Of a stretch of 64,000 nucleotides of DNA, positions 1 through 12,352 are shown in pieces. The stretch comes from Glycine soja (taxonomy: Eukaryota; Streptophyta; Magnoliopsida; Fabales; Fabaceae), in the NCBI RefSeq assembly GCF_004193775.1, contig NC_041010.1, positions 44,319,562 to 44,383,561 on the forward strand. The letters are read 5' to 3'. The translations under genes were made by a program, and so were the position numbers. The notes below the pieces were generated by a model. That model ran no database searches, was not told where the DNA came from, and saw nothing but the letters and a program-made list of their open reading frames with translations. How positions within the stretch are numbered: position 1 is the stretch's first letter; each line of letters begins with the position of its first letter.

Positions 1-1047
1 CTTAGCGCATACTCTCGCTTAGCGGGCGAGTTCAAGCTTAGCGTGCAGTCTCACTCAGCACGCAACATAGGCTTAGCGCGAGAAGGCCCACAAGGAAGCC
101 CAGATTCGCATTTAGCGTGAAAGTCCGCGCTAAGCACGAGGTCAGCGTGAAAAGTAAGCTACCTTAGGCCTATAAAACGAGTAGGAAGCAAAAGGAAAAG
201 AGACACCAAGTCTCAGCTATACAAAGTCTGAGCCTATCCCTTAGAGGAAACCTCTTCCTTAGCCATTCCCCATTTTCTTGCTATTAGTCATCCAACCCCT
301 TCTTCCATGAGCCCCATAAGTGTAAAACCTCTCATGGGTATGAGAGGCTAAATCCCTTTTGTTGGGAGCCTAGAGGCCAAACTCTTGTAATGTAATTCTT
401 CCCTATTATCTATTTAATGCAATTCTATTTCTATTATTCTTCGTTGTACTTTTCTGTTATTATGGTCTGATCACCCATATAATGTTTAAAGGGTAATGCA
501 TTGAAAAATGATTATTTTTTAAAGAACTGGGGAAGGGTATCTAAATAAATTCATTGCTAGAAATAAATTGATATTTGTTTTGCCCTAAAGAATTCTTGCA
601 TCTCTTATCTTAATGCGGTTTGTTACTTTTGTCTCTGCAAAGAAATTTGGGGGGAAAGGATAAATAACTAGGCCCTCCATGTGAGAAACCAAAGATAGGG
701 TAATTTAGTAGATGCGGGTGGAAACAGGGATTTCATTAAGTAGAGAAAATCTTTTACATTACATTATAAGTAGTTTTGGCATATTAGGCCCCAACATTAT
801 CACATTCTGATTTCACTTTTTGCATTTAAGTTATTATTTATTTTCTTGTTATCTTTTTCTTTATCTTACTCCAAATTTCACACTTCCAATTCTTTATCTT
901 TATCTTTTTCTACTTCTTTTCATTACTTAATAATTGGGTTTGCATCACTTAAGTACAACCAAAGTTCACGTGAATTCGACACTTAGACTTCCATTTTAAT
1001 CTTTACTACTTGTGATAAAATTGATACACTTGATAATAAGTTAACAA
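1..1047 (+). mobile_element. 3' part of a Ty3/Gypsy-type LTR (solo or 3' LTR), cut by window start
   Basis: The first 160 bases hold at least seven degenerate copies of a CTTAGCG / CTAAGC motif, a hallmark of a common class of soybean LTR retrotransposons. Further on come a stretch about Leu/Val-free and non-coding with TGTAATGTAATTC-type U3/R sequence, and near 970-1047 a block of the form GAATTCGACACTTAGACTTC followed by TTACTACTTG, which resembles the U5 ends of such LTRs and finishes in AACA. No gag or pol reading frame is present. Beyond it lies what should be host-gene sequence (the zinc-finger gene), so this is the outer edge of a 3' LTR or a solo LTR. The 5' edge and target duplication are outside the window. 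Family assignment is by recall and uncertain. Confidence 0.55.
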
Positions 1048-1088
1048 TGATGTTGAAGATGGATCTTGATGACAGATGTTAGAGCCTT

Positions 1089-1229
1089 AGTTTTGTAATT
1101 TTATTAAAAACTTCGTACCCCATTGCTCAAAGGCTCTTCGCTATGCGAAGGTATGGGGGAGGGATGTTGTACGCAGCCTTACCCTTGCATATGCAAAGAG
1201 GCTGTTTCCGGAGTTTTGTAATTTTATTA
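1089..1229 (-). mobile_element. 5'-truncated Au-like SINE with 18-bp target-site duplication
   Basis: Bases 1107-1211 are the reverse complement of the 3' two-thirds of the full SINE at 26876-27044 (shared blocks include GGCTGCGTACAACATCCCTC and ATGGGGTACGAAGTTTTTA). The copy starts just after the position of the pol III B box, so the promoter is missing. It is flanked by identical 18-bp direct repeats AGTTTTGTAATTTTATTA at 1089-1106 and 1212-1229, the expected target-site duplication of LINE-mediated insertion. It lies downstream of the last recognisable exon of the zinc-finger gene, probably in one of its introns. Confidence 0.85.
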
Positions 1230-1706
1230 TGAACCATAAAGTCAAACTCTAAAATACCAGCTATGAACTACAAAGGCTAGCGGGTAGTAGTTGAAAAAAC
1301 AACAGGTAATTATTACATTTCACACTCCAATAGATTTCTAAAGTCTTTTATGTTAATACTTCATATTTTCAATATATCTTTATATAATATGGTGAGAAGT
1401 GAGCATTTACATCGAAACTTGCTTCTTTTCCTTGTGGAACAAGCTTTGCTTCTTAAACTGAAGTTCTTCAAAAACAACACTTATTTATAAGTATTTTTTT
1501 TTTCTTTCCCACAACACATTGGTATAACTACTAAGCCAAGTTCAATATTTTAAAAAACTATTAAGCTAACCTTTTGCAAAGGACAACTAGTCGAAGAGCA
1601 AGAAAATTCTTAAGGTGAATTAATATATGAAAACAAGAAACAAACAAATATACCAAAGATACCATGATATACAGATAAATCAAGAGGTAATAGATCCTGA
1701 AAATAC

Positions 1707-3950
1707 CTCCTCTGCGTTTTCGAGATGCAAAATTATCAGCTACTAATCCTTCAGCCCATGGAGGAGGAGGACTTTGAAAGCCATATCCATAGCCATCAAT
1801 TCTGGGCCTTGGGCCATAATTAATACCTGATTCAATGGTAACTTAAATAATTATAGGTGCACAACTAAAGAAACACCGATACAGTTACTAGAAGAATACC
1901 TCCAAAGCTTGCAGGTGGGAACATGGGCAATGGACTGTATGGTGCACGAGCCCTAGCATACAAACCATAATCATACTGTAGGCCAGGATGAGGTATTGGG
2001 GATCCAAACTGACTTGGTATTCCATATGATGGAGGAGGAATGCCAAAACCACCATGGTAGAAGGGATGACTGTTTCTATATGGGCTTATAATGGGGGCTG
2101 GCTGCAGATCCCAATCAATCAAACACTTGTCAAAATTAAAAGTTACCAAGCATAAAACAACAATTATACAAATTTTTAATTCATTGTTGTCACTTAGAGC
2201 TAATTTTAACCAAGAATTATATGCTAAGAAAAATCTATATTCATAATTAATTTATATACTGGGATAAATTAATTTTAATTATTCAAGCTTAACATCATAT
2301 ACTGGGATAAATTAATTTATATTTATAGATACCCATTCCACAAATTTTTCACCCAGAAACTATAACATGAAGTATCAAATATTTACAGGAGATTTGGATC
2401 TTTCACTATTCAAGTAATAAAGTTACTAGAAAAAGAGATAAATATATTTGCTTCTACAAACAAAATTCCAAAACTGAGAAGAAAACAAAAAACATGATAT
2501 GAAATAGAGTCCACTGTGGTTTCCTTGAAAGTTTTTTCTCTTCTATTGTTTTGGAACGATAGGTCATCTATTTGTACACATCCAGTTCAGGAGTTTGTCC
2601 ATTGCATACCTTTTCAAATAAAATTATTCATTCACCAAGATATGAAATGACAATCCAAAACAAGCATGCACTTACTGGAGTTAGAGTTAGGGATGGTCTT
2701 GGGGCACCACAGTGTCCCTGGTTGCAAACAGTTCTAAAAGAAAAGTTTAAGTTCCCACAATTAGGACAGGTCCAATCTCCATCTTTACGCGAAGCTGATT
2801 CCAATAAAAAAAGAACAATCTAAGTGTTATAAACATTTGAACATTCATATGCCAGGAGCATTGAATTAACGTAAATAGGTAAACTTTCACTAGGTCCATG
2901 CATGAGGTCATCTCCTACAGAAAATAAGGGTCATCAAAAGGGACAGTATTAATGCTTTTCAGATAAGCTAAAAAGAAGGTCTCTCTTACTCTCCGCTCCA
3001 TGGCAGCAACAATTTAATTAGTACATGGAGCAATGAAAATGAACATGGATTTCATGGTTAAAACCAAAAGAAAATCAAGCAAAGTAGTTTACAATTGTAA
3101 TTGTCATCGCACTCTTTAATCACTGTCAAATCAAATTTCCTATCAAATTACAAGCCCTTTAAGTGCAAATATTTTCCCCTTTACATTTATTTTGGAAGAG
3201 AATGTTTTCTTTCCCCTTTTCTCGACCTCTCTCATCAAGAAAACTTCTCTTGGCAAACAAAATTCACTTTCAAATATAAAACAGCTTCTCCCAATCAATA
3301 AAACAGGCCCTCTCAGGTTTTCCCCTTGACTACAAAACCAGGTTCAACTTCTAAATGAATGACATCATAAGCAGCACACCTTTTTCTGAGACACTACTCT
3401 GTGGTCCTATTTGTATAAACTTTTCAGCAAGTTTCATAGAAGAAGAATATAACCTCTCAGTGAGTACTAAGTACTTAAAATAAAAAGATAAAATGAATTA
3501 AACTTTTATCTAAGTTAAAATCAACTTATACACTACCACTGAGTATGAAAGCACAAATTCTCTCCTTTGATTACACCACATTTTGTGCCTAACCAAAAAC
3601 AAATTTCACCTCATAAATTTGAATTCACACAGTCCAGAATACAAAAGCATAGTGCTAATTCCTCTTCATGCAGCAAAAAAAAAAAAAAAACATTGTTGCA
3701 AGCCCAGATAATAAAACAAGACACGGGGAAAGGAAAAGAAGCTACTTGCAGTATTAGGCACCATAAAGATCATATATGTACCGTCGTTTCGAAACCTTTT
3801 TGATCCAGGGGAACCTCGATTGTTGACCTGATAGCAAGGGTACACGAAACCCACACAGTAATACAAAGAAAAAACGAAACTTTAGTACGAATGAGATAAA
3901 TATGGAACATTGCATGGAGATTGAAGCAAACCCACCTTTGTAGAAGCCAT
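1707..3950 (-). CDS. RanBP2-type zinc-finger protein, five 5' coding exons (3' end missing)
   Basis: Coding exons on the minus strand, in order: 3950-3936 (MASTK), 3827-3782, 2794-2676, 2101-1900 and 1826-1707. All junctions are GT-AG and the phases join without a break to give 167 residues. Residues 27-49 form a RanBP2/NZF zinc finger: DW-T-CPNC, then [10 protein letters not shown], then C-x4-C, with conserved Trp28, Asn35 and Cys30/33/44/49. A Gly/Pro/Tyr-rich linker ([14 protein letters not shown]...) and a basic SRKRRGG stretch follow. The arrangement resembles Arabidopsis At1g67325-type proteins, which carry further fingers and are thought to bind single-stranded RNA; the role here is inferred from the family. 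The last exon ends at a good donor (phase 1), but no second finger is found between 950 and 1700. Either the remaining exons lie beyond the LTR at 1-1047, outside the window, or they are lost. No stop or frameshift is seen in the part present. Confidence 0.8.
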
Positions 3951-4019
3951 CGGAAAAGAGAAGGACTCGGAAATTGTCAGAGAGGGGACAGAGACGAGTC
4001 ACGAGTGAGACGAAGACAT

Positions 4020-4818
4020 TTTTTTTATCGGTACGATTTTAACACGCTATAAGGGATTTATAACCAAAGTTAGATAATTGATTGCAAATTGAACACGTAT
4101 TACTTATAAGTAAAGAGAAATTAATATTATTTATTAAGGTTAATTAAGTGTTTAGTAACTCCAATTTTTTAGATCTCAATTTTTAGTCATTTAAAATATT
4201 TTTAACAAATTCTTCCTTTAAAATATTTTTAACATTTTTAGTTCCTCATTTCTTTGTTACTCAAGATTAAACCTTGAGATTAAAAATGGACAAAAATAAA
4301 AATAATAAAAAATTAAAAGTTTTTAAATAAATTTTGAAATGCTAAGAATTAAAATATAAAAAAGTTAATTTACTAGAAACTTAATTGACAATATTTATTA
4401 TTTTATTGTAAGTTAATTATTAAGTATGCACAAAAAAATATTAAAGCATAAAAAGTGATTTTAAGACATTATTTATATTTTTTTATTTAATTAACCATAT
4501 TAATTGTAACTTTTTTTCATGAAGTCATGATTATGAAAATTAAATATATTAAATATTGTAGTTATTTAGGAATTTTATTAAATAAGTTCTTACAAATTAT
4601 ATATCTGATAGTATCTGTTAACATTAAAAAATGAAAAAAAAAATGAAATAACTAATTTAGCCGTATAATGATTAAAAGTTTGAGTCATCTTTATAACGTA
4701 TCATCATGATGTAATGTTACGAGTGATTTTACATTCATGTGATTAATATAAAGTGAAAAAAAATGTATGATCAATTTTTTTTTTTGTGCATGACCATTTT
4801 AATATAAAAATATTGCAC

Positions 4819-4862
<44 letters not shown>

Positions 4863-6158
4863 AATGTTAATTTAAAATATTTTTGTATAAAACATTTCTT
4901 ATTTTAAAATTAAAGTTTTGTTACGTTGGTTACATATGATAGTTGGATTCAATTCATTTTATAAAAAAAATTGGAAAAAAAAGTTAAACAATTTTACTTT
5001 TCCACAATATGTTGTATCAGTAGACGTATCTATATCTATATAATATTCCCTCGGTTTTTTTTAACTGTCCGATATTTTGAAAAACTTTGGTTCTATTTAT
5101 ATATAGTTTTCAGAATCCCAATATAACATTAATTATTTTTTTCTCAATTATACTCTAATCTCTATGAATTATTTTATACATTTCTTATAAAAATAGATAA
5201 GAAATAACTGAAAAGAAAAGACTCCAGCGTTCCAGATAACCATTCTTATTTATTTAGAGTGGATTAAAATTTATAATAAATAAATATTTTTAAACATTTA
5301 TTCTATTTTCAATTTAAAAAGATCATTTAAATTATGATATAAAAATATTTTTATATCATTTTCAGTTGAGAATAGAAATCTCATCTCGGATAAAATAGAA
5401 TTACGGTGACAATAAATATAATTTTAAGTAAATATAAAAATACAAAAAGATAATAAGTCAATATATAATAAATTTATAGTATTTTTATTTCATGAAAATA
5501 AAAAATAAGAAATCAAACCAAGTATATTTTTAGAATTTTAATCTTTTAAAAATAAAAATAATTTTCAAAAAATGAAAACAGAAACAGATGAAAATACACT
5601 CCCGAGACGCATCCTTAATTTGTCAAAAGACACAAATTACAACTCAGAACTTAAAATTAAATGTGAGAAATCACATTAAAGAGAAAATTTCAGTTGCAAA
5701 TTGCAATTCTGAAGAAAACTTTTTTTAAATTTGGTCACAATTTCACGATAACCTGTCATATATTAATATATATTTTTTTGTTTTTGCAATTATTATCTTG
5801 CATGCAACTTTTTGATCATTTGTGGTGCATGGATTTTTTTTTATATATTTTGATTGAATATTTCAAAAGTTAATATTTTTTAATTTTTTAATTATGTTAT
5901 TAGTAAAATGTGTATGTTGATTTTGTGAGAATAATGTCTGTTGAGAGAACCTGTAGATAATCTTTGGTGTATAATTATATTTTTTCATTCAAACTACTCG
6001 AATTTGAATTTGTTTGATAATAACTTTAAAATTAACACTTGTGTTTATGAAATAATTTACTTTGACATGTTCTCTTTAAGATGAGTTAAAAGACAAGGAG
6101 TGAGGCCTGAATCACCACACTTCACTTGGCTTGCAGAGTTGCAGTGAACACTCTTTTC
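4020..6158. other. AT-rich intergenic region with simple repeats
   Basis: Between the 5' ends of the zinc-finger gene and the PPR gene. No coding signal is seen on either strand. It contains an (AT)n microsatellite at about 4823-4857 and a truncated MITE copy at 5345-5601 (separate entry). Promoters of both flanking genes must lie here, but no convincing TATA element could be fixed. Confidence 0.6.
5345..5601 (+). mobile_element. Truncated, diverged copy of the 16.4-kb MITE
   Basis: Parallels the right part of the element at 16409-16793: both read TTTTCAGTTGAGAA, then a CTCAT... block, AAATATAAAAATACAAAAAG, GTATTTTTATTTCATGAAAA, and end in GAAAATACACTC or CAAAAACACTC. The left ~145 bp including the left inverted repeat is not recognisable. 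About three quarters of bases match by eye in the aligned part. Non-autonomous and immobile. Confidence 0.65.
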
Positions 6159-8240
6159 ATGTTGTCCTCTGTCATTCTCAGAACTCATGCCTCTCCACAC
6201 AGGCTCACCTCACTCTTCATCCTTCGAACAAAAACACTTACCCACATCACATCACCATCTTGTGTGCAGTCCACTGTAACACGCGTGTGCTCACTGGTAT
6301 ACGATTCTTACCACCACCACTACAACCACGCGAGATTTTCCCCTCCAACCCTCCACCTCGACGTGGACCCCAATTCCCTAACTCACGATCAAGCCGTCAC
6401 CATCGTCGCTTCCCTCGCCTCCGACGCCGGTTCAATGGTGGCATTGAGTTTCTTCAACTGGGCCATTGCCTCCTCCAAGTTCCGCCACTTCACGCGCCTC
6501 TACATCGCGTGCGCAGCATCTCTCATTTCAAACAAAAATTTCGAGAAGGCCCACGAAGTCATGCAGTGCATGGTGAAGAGTTTCGCCGAAATCGGGAGGG
6601 TCAAAGAAGCTATTGAAATGGTCATCGAAATGCACAACCAGGGGTTGGCTCCCAGTACCAAAACTCTGAACTGGGTCGTTAAGATTGTGACTGAAATGGG
6701 GTTGGTTGAGTATGCAGAGAATCTGTTTGATGAAATGTGTGCGAGAGGGGTGCAACCGAATTGTGTCAGCTACAGGGTCATGGTTGTTGGTTATTGTAAA
6801 TTGGGTAATGTTTTGGAGTCGGATAGGTGGTTGGGTGGTATGATTGAGAGAGGGTTTGTGGTTGATAATGCGACTTTGAGTTTGATAGTGAGGGAGTTCT
6901 GTGAGAAGGGTTTTGTGACGAGGGCATTGTGGTATTTTCGGAGGTTTTGTGAGATGGGGTTGAGGCCTAATTTGATTAACTTCACGTGTATGATTGAGGG
7001 GTTGTGCAAGAGGGGTAGCGTGAAGCAGGCTTTTGAGATGTTGGAGGAGATGGTTGGGAGAGGGTGGAAGCCGAATGTGTATACTCACACGGCTTTGATT
7101 GATGGTCTGTGCAAGAAAGGGTGGACTGAGAAGGCGTTTAGATTGTTTCTTAAGCTTGTTCGAAGTGAAAATCATAAGCCGAATGTGCTTACGTATACTG
7201 CCATGATTAGTGGGTATTGCAGGGATGAGAAAATGAACCGCGCTGAAATGCTGCTGAGCCGGATGAAGGAGCAGGGATTGGCCCCTAACACGAACACGTA
7301 CACGACTCTCATTGATGGGCACTGCAAAGCTGGGAATTTTGAAAGGGCATATGAGTTGATGAATGTGATGAATGAGGAAGGTTTCAGTCCCAATGTTTGT
7401 ACCTATAATGCCATTGTCGATGGCCTTTGTAAAAAGGGAAGGGTGCAAGAGGCTTACAAGGTGCTTAAGAGTGGGTTTCGTAATGGGTTGGACGCTGATA
7501 AAGTTACTTATACTATTCTCATATCTGAACATTGCAAACAGGCGGAGATTAAGCAAGCGTTGGTGTTGTTCAATAAGATGGTCAAGAGTGGTATTCAACC
7601 TGACATTCATTCATACACTACATTGATTGCAGTGTTCTGTAGGGAAAAAAGAATGAAAGAAAGTGAGATGTTTTTTGAGGAAGCTGTGAGATTTGGACTT
7701 GTTCCTACGAACAAAACTTATACATCGATGATATGTGGTTATTGCAGAGAAGGTAATTTGAGTTTGGCTTTGAAGTTTTTCCATAGGATGAGTGACCATG
7801 GTTGTGCTTCGGATTCTATTACTTATGGTGCTCTTATAAGTGGGCTGTGCAAACAGTCAAAATTAGATGAGGCTCGTTGTTTGTATGATGCCATGATAGA
7901 AAAGGGCCTTACTCCATGTGAAGTTACTCGAGTAACTTTGGCTTATGAATATTGCAAGATAGATGACGGTTGCTCTGCTATGGTTGTTCTTGAAAGGCTG
8001 GAAAAGAAACTCTGGGTCCGGACAGTTAATACCCTGGTCAGGAAGCTATGTAGTGAGAGGAAAGTAGGTATGGCAGCGCTGTTCTTTCATAAGTTACTAG
8101 ACAAGGACCCTAATGTCAATCGTGTAACAATAGCGGCATTTATGACTGCATGCTATGAAAGCAATAAGTATGATCTTGTTTCTGATTTGTCTGCAAGAAT
8201 ATACAAGGAAAACCATTTAGCAATCAAAGTCAGTAAGTAA
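6159..8240 (+). CDS. P-class pentatricopeptide repeat protein, At4g19890-like, probably mitochondrial
   Basis: Uninterrupted single exon, 693 aa from the ATG at 6159. The frame is open upstream to a TTG at 6126, but the ATG is the natural start. The first ~60 residues are rich in Ser, Arg, His and Thr with almost no acidic residues ([16 protein letters not shown]), as in a mitochondrial presequence. From about residue 140 to 600 there are roughly 13 tandem 35-residue PPR motifs of the P type (for example [51 protein letters not shown]). No E, DYW or SMR domain follows, so an RNA-stabilising or processing role is more likely than editing; the RNA target cannot be read off. The segments [21 protein letters not shown] and [20 protein letters not shown] match my recollection of Arabidopsis At4g19890 over its full length (about 700 aa). 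No disabling change is seen. Confidence 0.95.
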   Translation: MLSSVILRTHASPHRLTSLFILRTKTLTHITSPSCVQSTVTRVCSLVYDSYHHHYNHARFSPPTLHLDVDPNSLTHDQAVTIVASLASDAGSMVALSFFNWAIASSKFRHFTRLYIACAASLISNKNFEKAHEVMQCMVKSFAEIGRVKEAIEMVIEMHNQGLAPSTKTLNWVVKIVTEMGLVEYAENLFDEMCARGVQPNCVSYRVMVVGYCKLGNVLESDRWLGGMIERGFVVDNATLSLIVREFCEKGFVTRALWYFRRFCEMGLRPNLINFTCMIEGLCKRGSVKQAFEMLEEMVGRGWKPNVYTHTALIDGLCKKGWTEKAFRLFLKLVRSENHKPNVLTYTAMISGYCRDEKMNRAEMLLSRMKEQGLAPNTNTYTTLIDGHCKAGNFERAYELMNVMNEEGFSPNVCTYNAIVDGLCKKGRVQEAYKVLKSGFRNGLDADKVTYTILISEHCKQAEIKQALVLFNKMVKSGIQPDIHSYTTLIAVFCREKRMKESEMFFEEAVRFGLVPTNKTYTSMICGYCREGNLSLALKFFHRMSDHGCASDSITYGALISGLCKQSKLDEARCLYDAMIEKGLTPCEVTRVTLAYEYCKIDDGCSAMVVLERLEKKLWVRTVNTLVRKLCSERKVGMAALFFHKLLDKDPNVNRVTIAAFMTACYESNKYDLVSDLSARIYKENHLAIKVSK

Positions 8241-10330
8241 CAAAATTTATGATGTGATTTGATGCTTTCTAAGGTTGGTTACATCTGGATCAGTAACCAG
8301 TTGGATTTTGCTGTCGAAGTATTGGGGTAAAAAATATACTTGCTGGAGATGATGTGAGATTTTGGCATCTTGATACTGAATTCTGCATTCGATTACTATG
8401 TTAATGTGATCAACATTTGGGGTTATGAATGGCACAGATTCTGTAATTCATCAGGTAGCCTTACATTTGCCTCTTCCCATTGAAGTTCTAGAAAGTTTGA
8501 AATCCTCGTGAAGTTCATTTCAAATTTTTAATGCTTATTTGATTTATCATTCCGTTGTAGTTTCTCATTAAGTTTTTTCTGTTTTCCTTCCCTTATTTCT
8601 TTTTTTTGTATAAGTGGAACAACAGATGCAACAGTCAAGTTAAGTTTGTCCATGATATTTTACATGTTTCAGGTTTCCTTTGATGAGTTTGTCTATCACT
8701 TAGATGTGTCAAAGCAAGGACGTCTCTGGTTGAGGTGAGCTGTAATGGGAAGGTTATCGTATCATTATTTTGATTATTATAATTACCTACATCCTGCATG
8801 AGACCGTTAACTTTGATAATGTCGAAAATCTTGTTGGCTTGTCACCTGTGGATCCAATATGTATTTAGGGAAATGGCTGTCTCAATTGGATTATAGGGAA
8901 ATGACGTTCTCTTTTGGCTTGTTCAAATGGCATAGCGTCACTCACCCTTTATCCCAATGGCCTCTCACTTTCTATCAATAAGAAGATCATATTTCGTTCA
9001 AAGCCACTGCGGATTTGCAAATTCAGAAACAATTCTCTATTGAAATTGATTTGATGTCTAAGAAAATTTTTGGTCTACAGCAATATATACAACTATTAAA
9101 ATCTAAGCATCTCCTAGCAGATGAAAAACAAATGAAGAGAGATATCATGCCATGATTGTTCATATGGTGTTGCCAGTTCAATAAATGGTAATCTGATACT
9201 GGACCACAGGTGGAAGTTTATTAGAACTCAGTAACATGCTGTTGTTGTACCAATGTCAAGAGTCTCAAGACAAGATACCATCTTCTGCTGGCAGGTGTAT
9301 AGCGTGCAAATTTGTTGAGGAAAGTGCTAGCTGATTTGCTTATGCAAAGGATGATGTTGCTGAAATTCTTCATACCAAGTGTGGATTTCAGGCAATATCG
9401 CAATCTCTCGTAACGTCAAATGTGAAGAGTAAGTATATTATAATATATCATATCTATTTTATCAGCACTGCTTTTTTCCCTGTATTTTTCTCCCAGTTTG
9501 TACTCTGTAGCATTGTTATTACAGTGTCTGCAACCTCCATTCAGGGTTGCTATTCTTTTATTTACTTATTTTATTTACTTCTTTTTATGCTAACATGCGA
9601 GACATTGTATCTTCCTTTAGAAATCTTCAAATTGTATTTTCCAAATAATGAATAAATAATTGATAATCTTGGTGTGTCATAACGTGTTGGTTATTGTAAC
9701 ATAGGAGCAACATATTATTTCTCATTTTTTTTATCATTAATAATGGACTTATACACCGCAAAATATTAATAAAACATAAATTTTTATCTTAACTTTAAAG
9801 ATATGTAAATTAGACAAAATTTGCATAAAATATTATAACAAAAAATATATTTGCTGGAATGCATGAGATGGTATTATGATCCATCATCCATCCCGACCCT
9901 ATTTATGAAATAAGTATAGGCAGTAATCTTGTGAGATCTCCGTTAACATAGGAATCTGAGCCTTTCCTATTTTGCTACTCACATTTGGAATAAGTAATCT
10001 TGAATTTAATAATAATATGCTTAAGATTAGTTAATTGTTTTTATTTCTCATGTGTGTGTGTTTTTTTTTTACAAAAAATTATCATGTGTTCTGTACACAC
10101 ATAGAAATAATGAAGTTTAAATTTGAAATCTCAGGCAAATTATTTAAATTTCCTATGACTGGACTGACTTGAATAGGTATATCGTATCCATATCTTAGAA
10201 ATATGATTAGTATTTTTTAAGTTAAATATGTTTTTTTTTCATATAAATATATTAAAGTGTTTTTGTCCTAATAAATTTTTTTATTTGTTTTTCTTTCTTA
10301 TAATATAAAATTATAATGTATTATTTTCTG
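8241..10330. other. 3' flank of the PPR gene and intergenic DNA
   Basis: No coding region longer than about 75 codons, and none with recognisable similarity. The first part probably holds the PPR 3' UTR. A candidate poly(A) signal AATAAATAAT lies near 9650, too far away to assign with confidence. The rest is AT-rich with short homopolymers. Confidence 0.5.
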
Positions 10331-10419
10331 AGTGTACGTGACTAAAAGTAAGTCACGCATTAGCTTTATTATTTCTTATTCTTTCTCTTCCTCTTTCTCA
10401 TACCCTTCCTCTTCCTCGC

Positions 10420-10650
10420 CAACACCAACGATGCCTCCTTCCCCGCCTCCTCCTCCGACGACTCCTTTGACGGAAAGCCCCCACCGCACCCCAAGTAGCA
10501 CTTCCAACAGCAGCACCAACTTCCTCAACGTCACGACAAGAAGGTCGAGGCCAAGAAGTGCAAATAGGAGAAGGAGGAGCTCGTCAACATTTTCTCCCTC
10601 ATTGCCTCCTTCATCTACCTCCTCGACTTCTTCTCCGAGATTTGTTCTTG
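10420..10650 (+). pseudogene. Possible HMG-CoA reductase N-terminal fragment (relic)
   Basis: One frame reads SSDDSFDGKPPPHPK, stop (10496-10498), then HDKKVEAKKCK, stop (10565-10567), then [20 protein letters not shown] followed by FFSEICS, stop. The segment [12 protein letters not shown] matches the conserved second membrane anchor of plant HMG-CoA reductases (typically [20 protein letters not shown]). The match is about 14 of 20 residues and the context is broken, so it could be a short retained or captured fragment. The rest of the block is low-complexity CT-rich DNA (10380-10640) and GT-rich DNA (10640-10920), in which chance hydrophobic matches are easier. No catalytic domain is present nearby. 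Low confidence. Confidence 0.3.
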
Positions 10651-10929
10651 TTCTTGATTCTCGTTGTTGGGCATTCAAATCTGTTCATGTTCTTGATTCT
10701 TGTTCTTGGTCAGATCTTGTTGTTTTGTGGTGGGGGTGGGTTTGCGACGGTGGAGGAAAAGGTCCAAACCGTTGTTGTTGTGGGTAAGGGTGGTGGGGAA
10801 AGGGGGGTTTTGATTTGAATTTGGATGTGTGGGTGGGATCCGTGAGTGTAAGTGTGTGTGATCTTTTCTGATAGTTATTGTGTTTGTTATGAGGTGGAGG
10901 TAGAGAGAGAGAGAGGTGGTTCAATTCAT

Positions 10930-12200
10930 ACATTTTTTAATTTTTTTCCTTGTAATTTATTGTGGCTTTTAATCCCAAGAATTTGTATTTTAATATTTAA
11001 ATTAAAAAAATATTACGTAGGTTTAAATTTATCGACACCTAGCTTGGGACCAAAAAATGATATTATAATTTTATTGGGACAAAATACAGAAGAAATTTTT
11101 TACAAACTAACTTCGATATATTTAAAGATAATTAGTTATTATATAGTTTTTTTTAATGAATTAGTTATATACAGTTATAATTGAATGGTTGTGTTGGTAA
11201 AATTCATTCTCTATGTAAATTTATTAATGGCATAATAGAAATAACTTGTATTAAGAAGAAGAAAAAAAGACGCGACTGCAACACAACCAGCCGGATAAGT
11301 ATGAACCCTTAAAATGTCAAATACATTAATTCCCCCCCACAACCTTTATAAGAGCCTTAAAATAATAATTAATAAAGGGCTAACTGTTTAATGTTAGAAT
11401 CAACGAAAGCATCCTCTATTTACTGCTTTGCATAATGTTTCAGTGCGAAATTGGGCCCGCTTACCAAAAGAAAAACCGACCCTCTTAAAAGCATCGGTTA
11501 ACAAAAACCTTATAATTAAGGAACAGTACTATTGTTAAAAGTAATGATTAAAGAAATTGAATGAAAGTAGGTACGCAGGGAAGGACAAGGCTTCCCCTGA
11601 CCTCATTAGCTGGCGGCGATGCAAAGGTAGGGTTGGTTGTGGAGCCCCAAATTACTAGTGGGCTCCAATTAAAATACTTCGATTTAAGAACAAGAGTGCA
11701 TATCTATACACATTAATTTGTTTAATTTAGAAAGTTTTACATACTAATTGAATCAAACCAACTTGATCAAAAAAGGGAAAATCAAAGCATTCCTTTCCTT
11801 TTTCCCTCTTTAATTGTTCGTTTTTACCACCTTTCCTCTTCCTCTGCTTCTCTTTAACTCAAACATAAACTCAAATTAAGCTTTTAAACACCAACAAATG
11901 CATACCATATTTTACCAAATTAACCTCTACTTTTTGTACACTCATTCTCATCTATGTTTCATCACTTGCTGACGATAACCTTTTAACCACCGGAGGGTGG
12001 AGTTAACAAAAAAAATTAAGTATTGCATAATGCATATATCTATCGTTTTTAATTTGGATGAGGTTGTAAAAATCAACCAAATAAATTAATCCCCCCCCCC
12101 CCACATGTTTATGGTATAATTTTTTGATTTATTTTACAACTAATAATCAAAATCCATAGTGCAAGTTAAAAGTTGAACATGTATCAAACTGTTTTTCTTG
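10930..12200. other. Intergenic, no gene seen
   Basis: AT-rich DNA between the 10.4-kb relic and the 3' end of the ERF gene. It holds a C12 homopolymer near 12093-12104 and a CT-rich stretch at about 11790-11850. No coding frame of note. Confidence 0.5.
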
Positions 12201-12202
12201 GT

Positions 12203-12208
12203 TTTATT
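12203..12208 (-). terminator. Candidate poly(A) signal of the ERF gene
   Basis: TTTATT on the plus strand, i.e. AATAAA on the minus strand, about 145 bases downstream of the ERF stop codon at 12353. Position and hexamer fit a plant near-upstream element. Not proven. Confidence 0.4.
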
Positions 12209-12352
12209 GATATTTCATCACAACTTGAACTTCACCAATGGTGTATGCAAACAATTTCATTCAAACATAACAAGTGCACAATGGTGAACAAAATTACACT
12301 CTATGAACATCATATTAGATTACAAATATCGTTGAAGGCTCATTAAGCCCAC

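Noticed and set aside
6126..6158. Eleven extra N-terminal codons on the PPR gene
   Set aside because: They begin at TTG, not ATG; the first ATG in frame is at 6159 and starts a good targeting sequence.
6528..7610. 360-codon open frame on the minus strand
   Set aside because: Lies wholly antisense to the intact PPR gene; its composition is a by-product of the PPR codon pattern and it matches no family.
10332..10787. 151-codon Ser/Pro-rich frame
   Set aside because: Low-complexity CT-rich DNA; the other frame holds the only recognisable peptide (HMGR-like), and no start or family supports this one.
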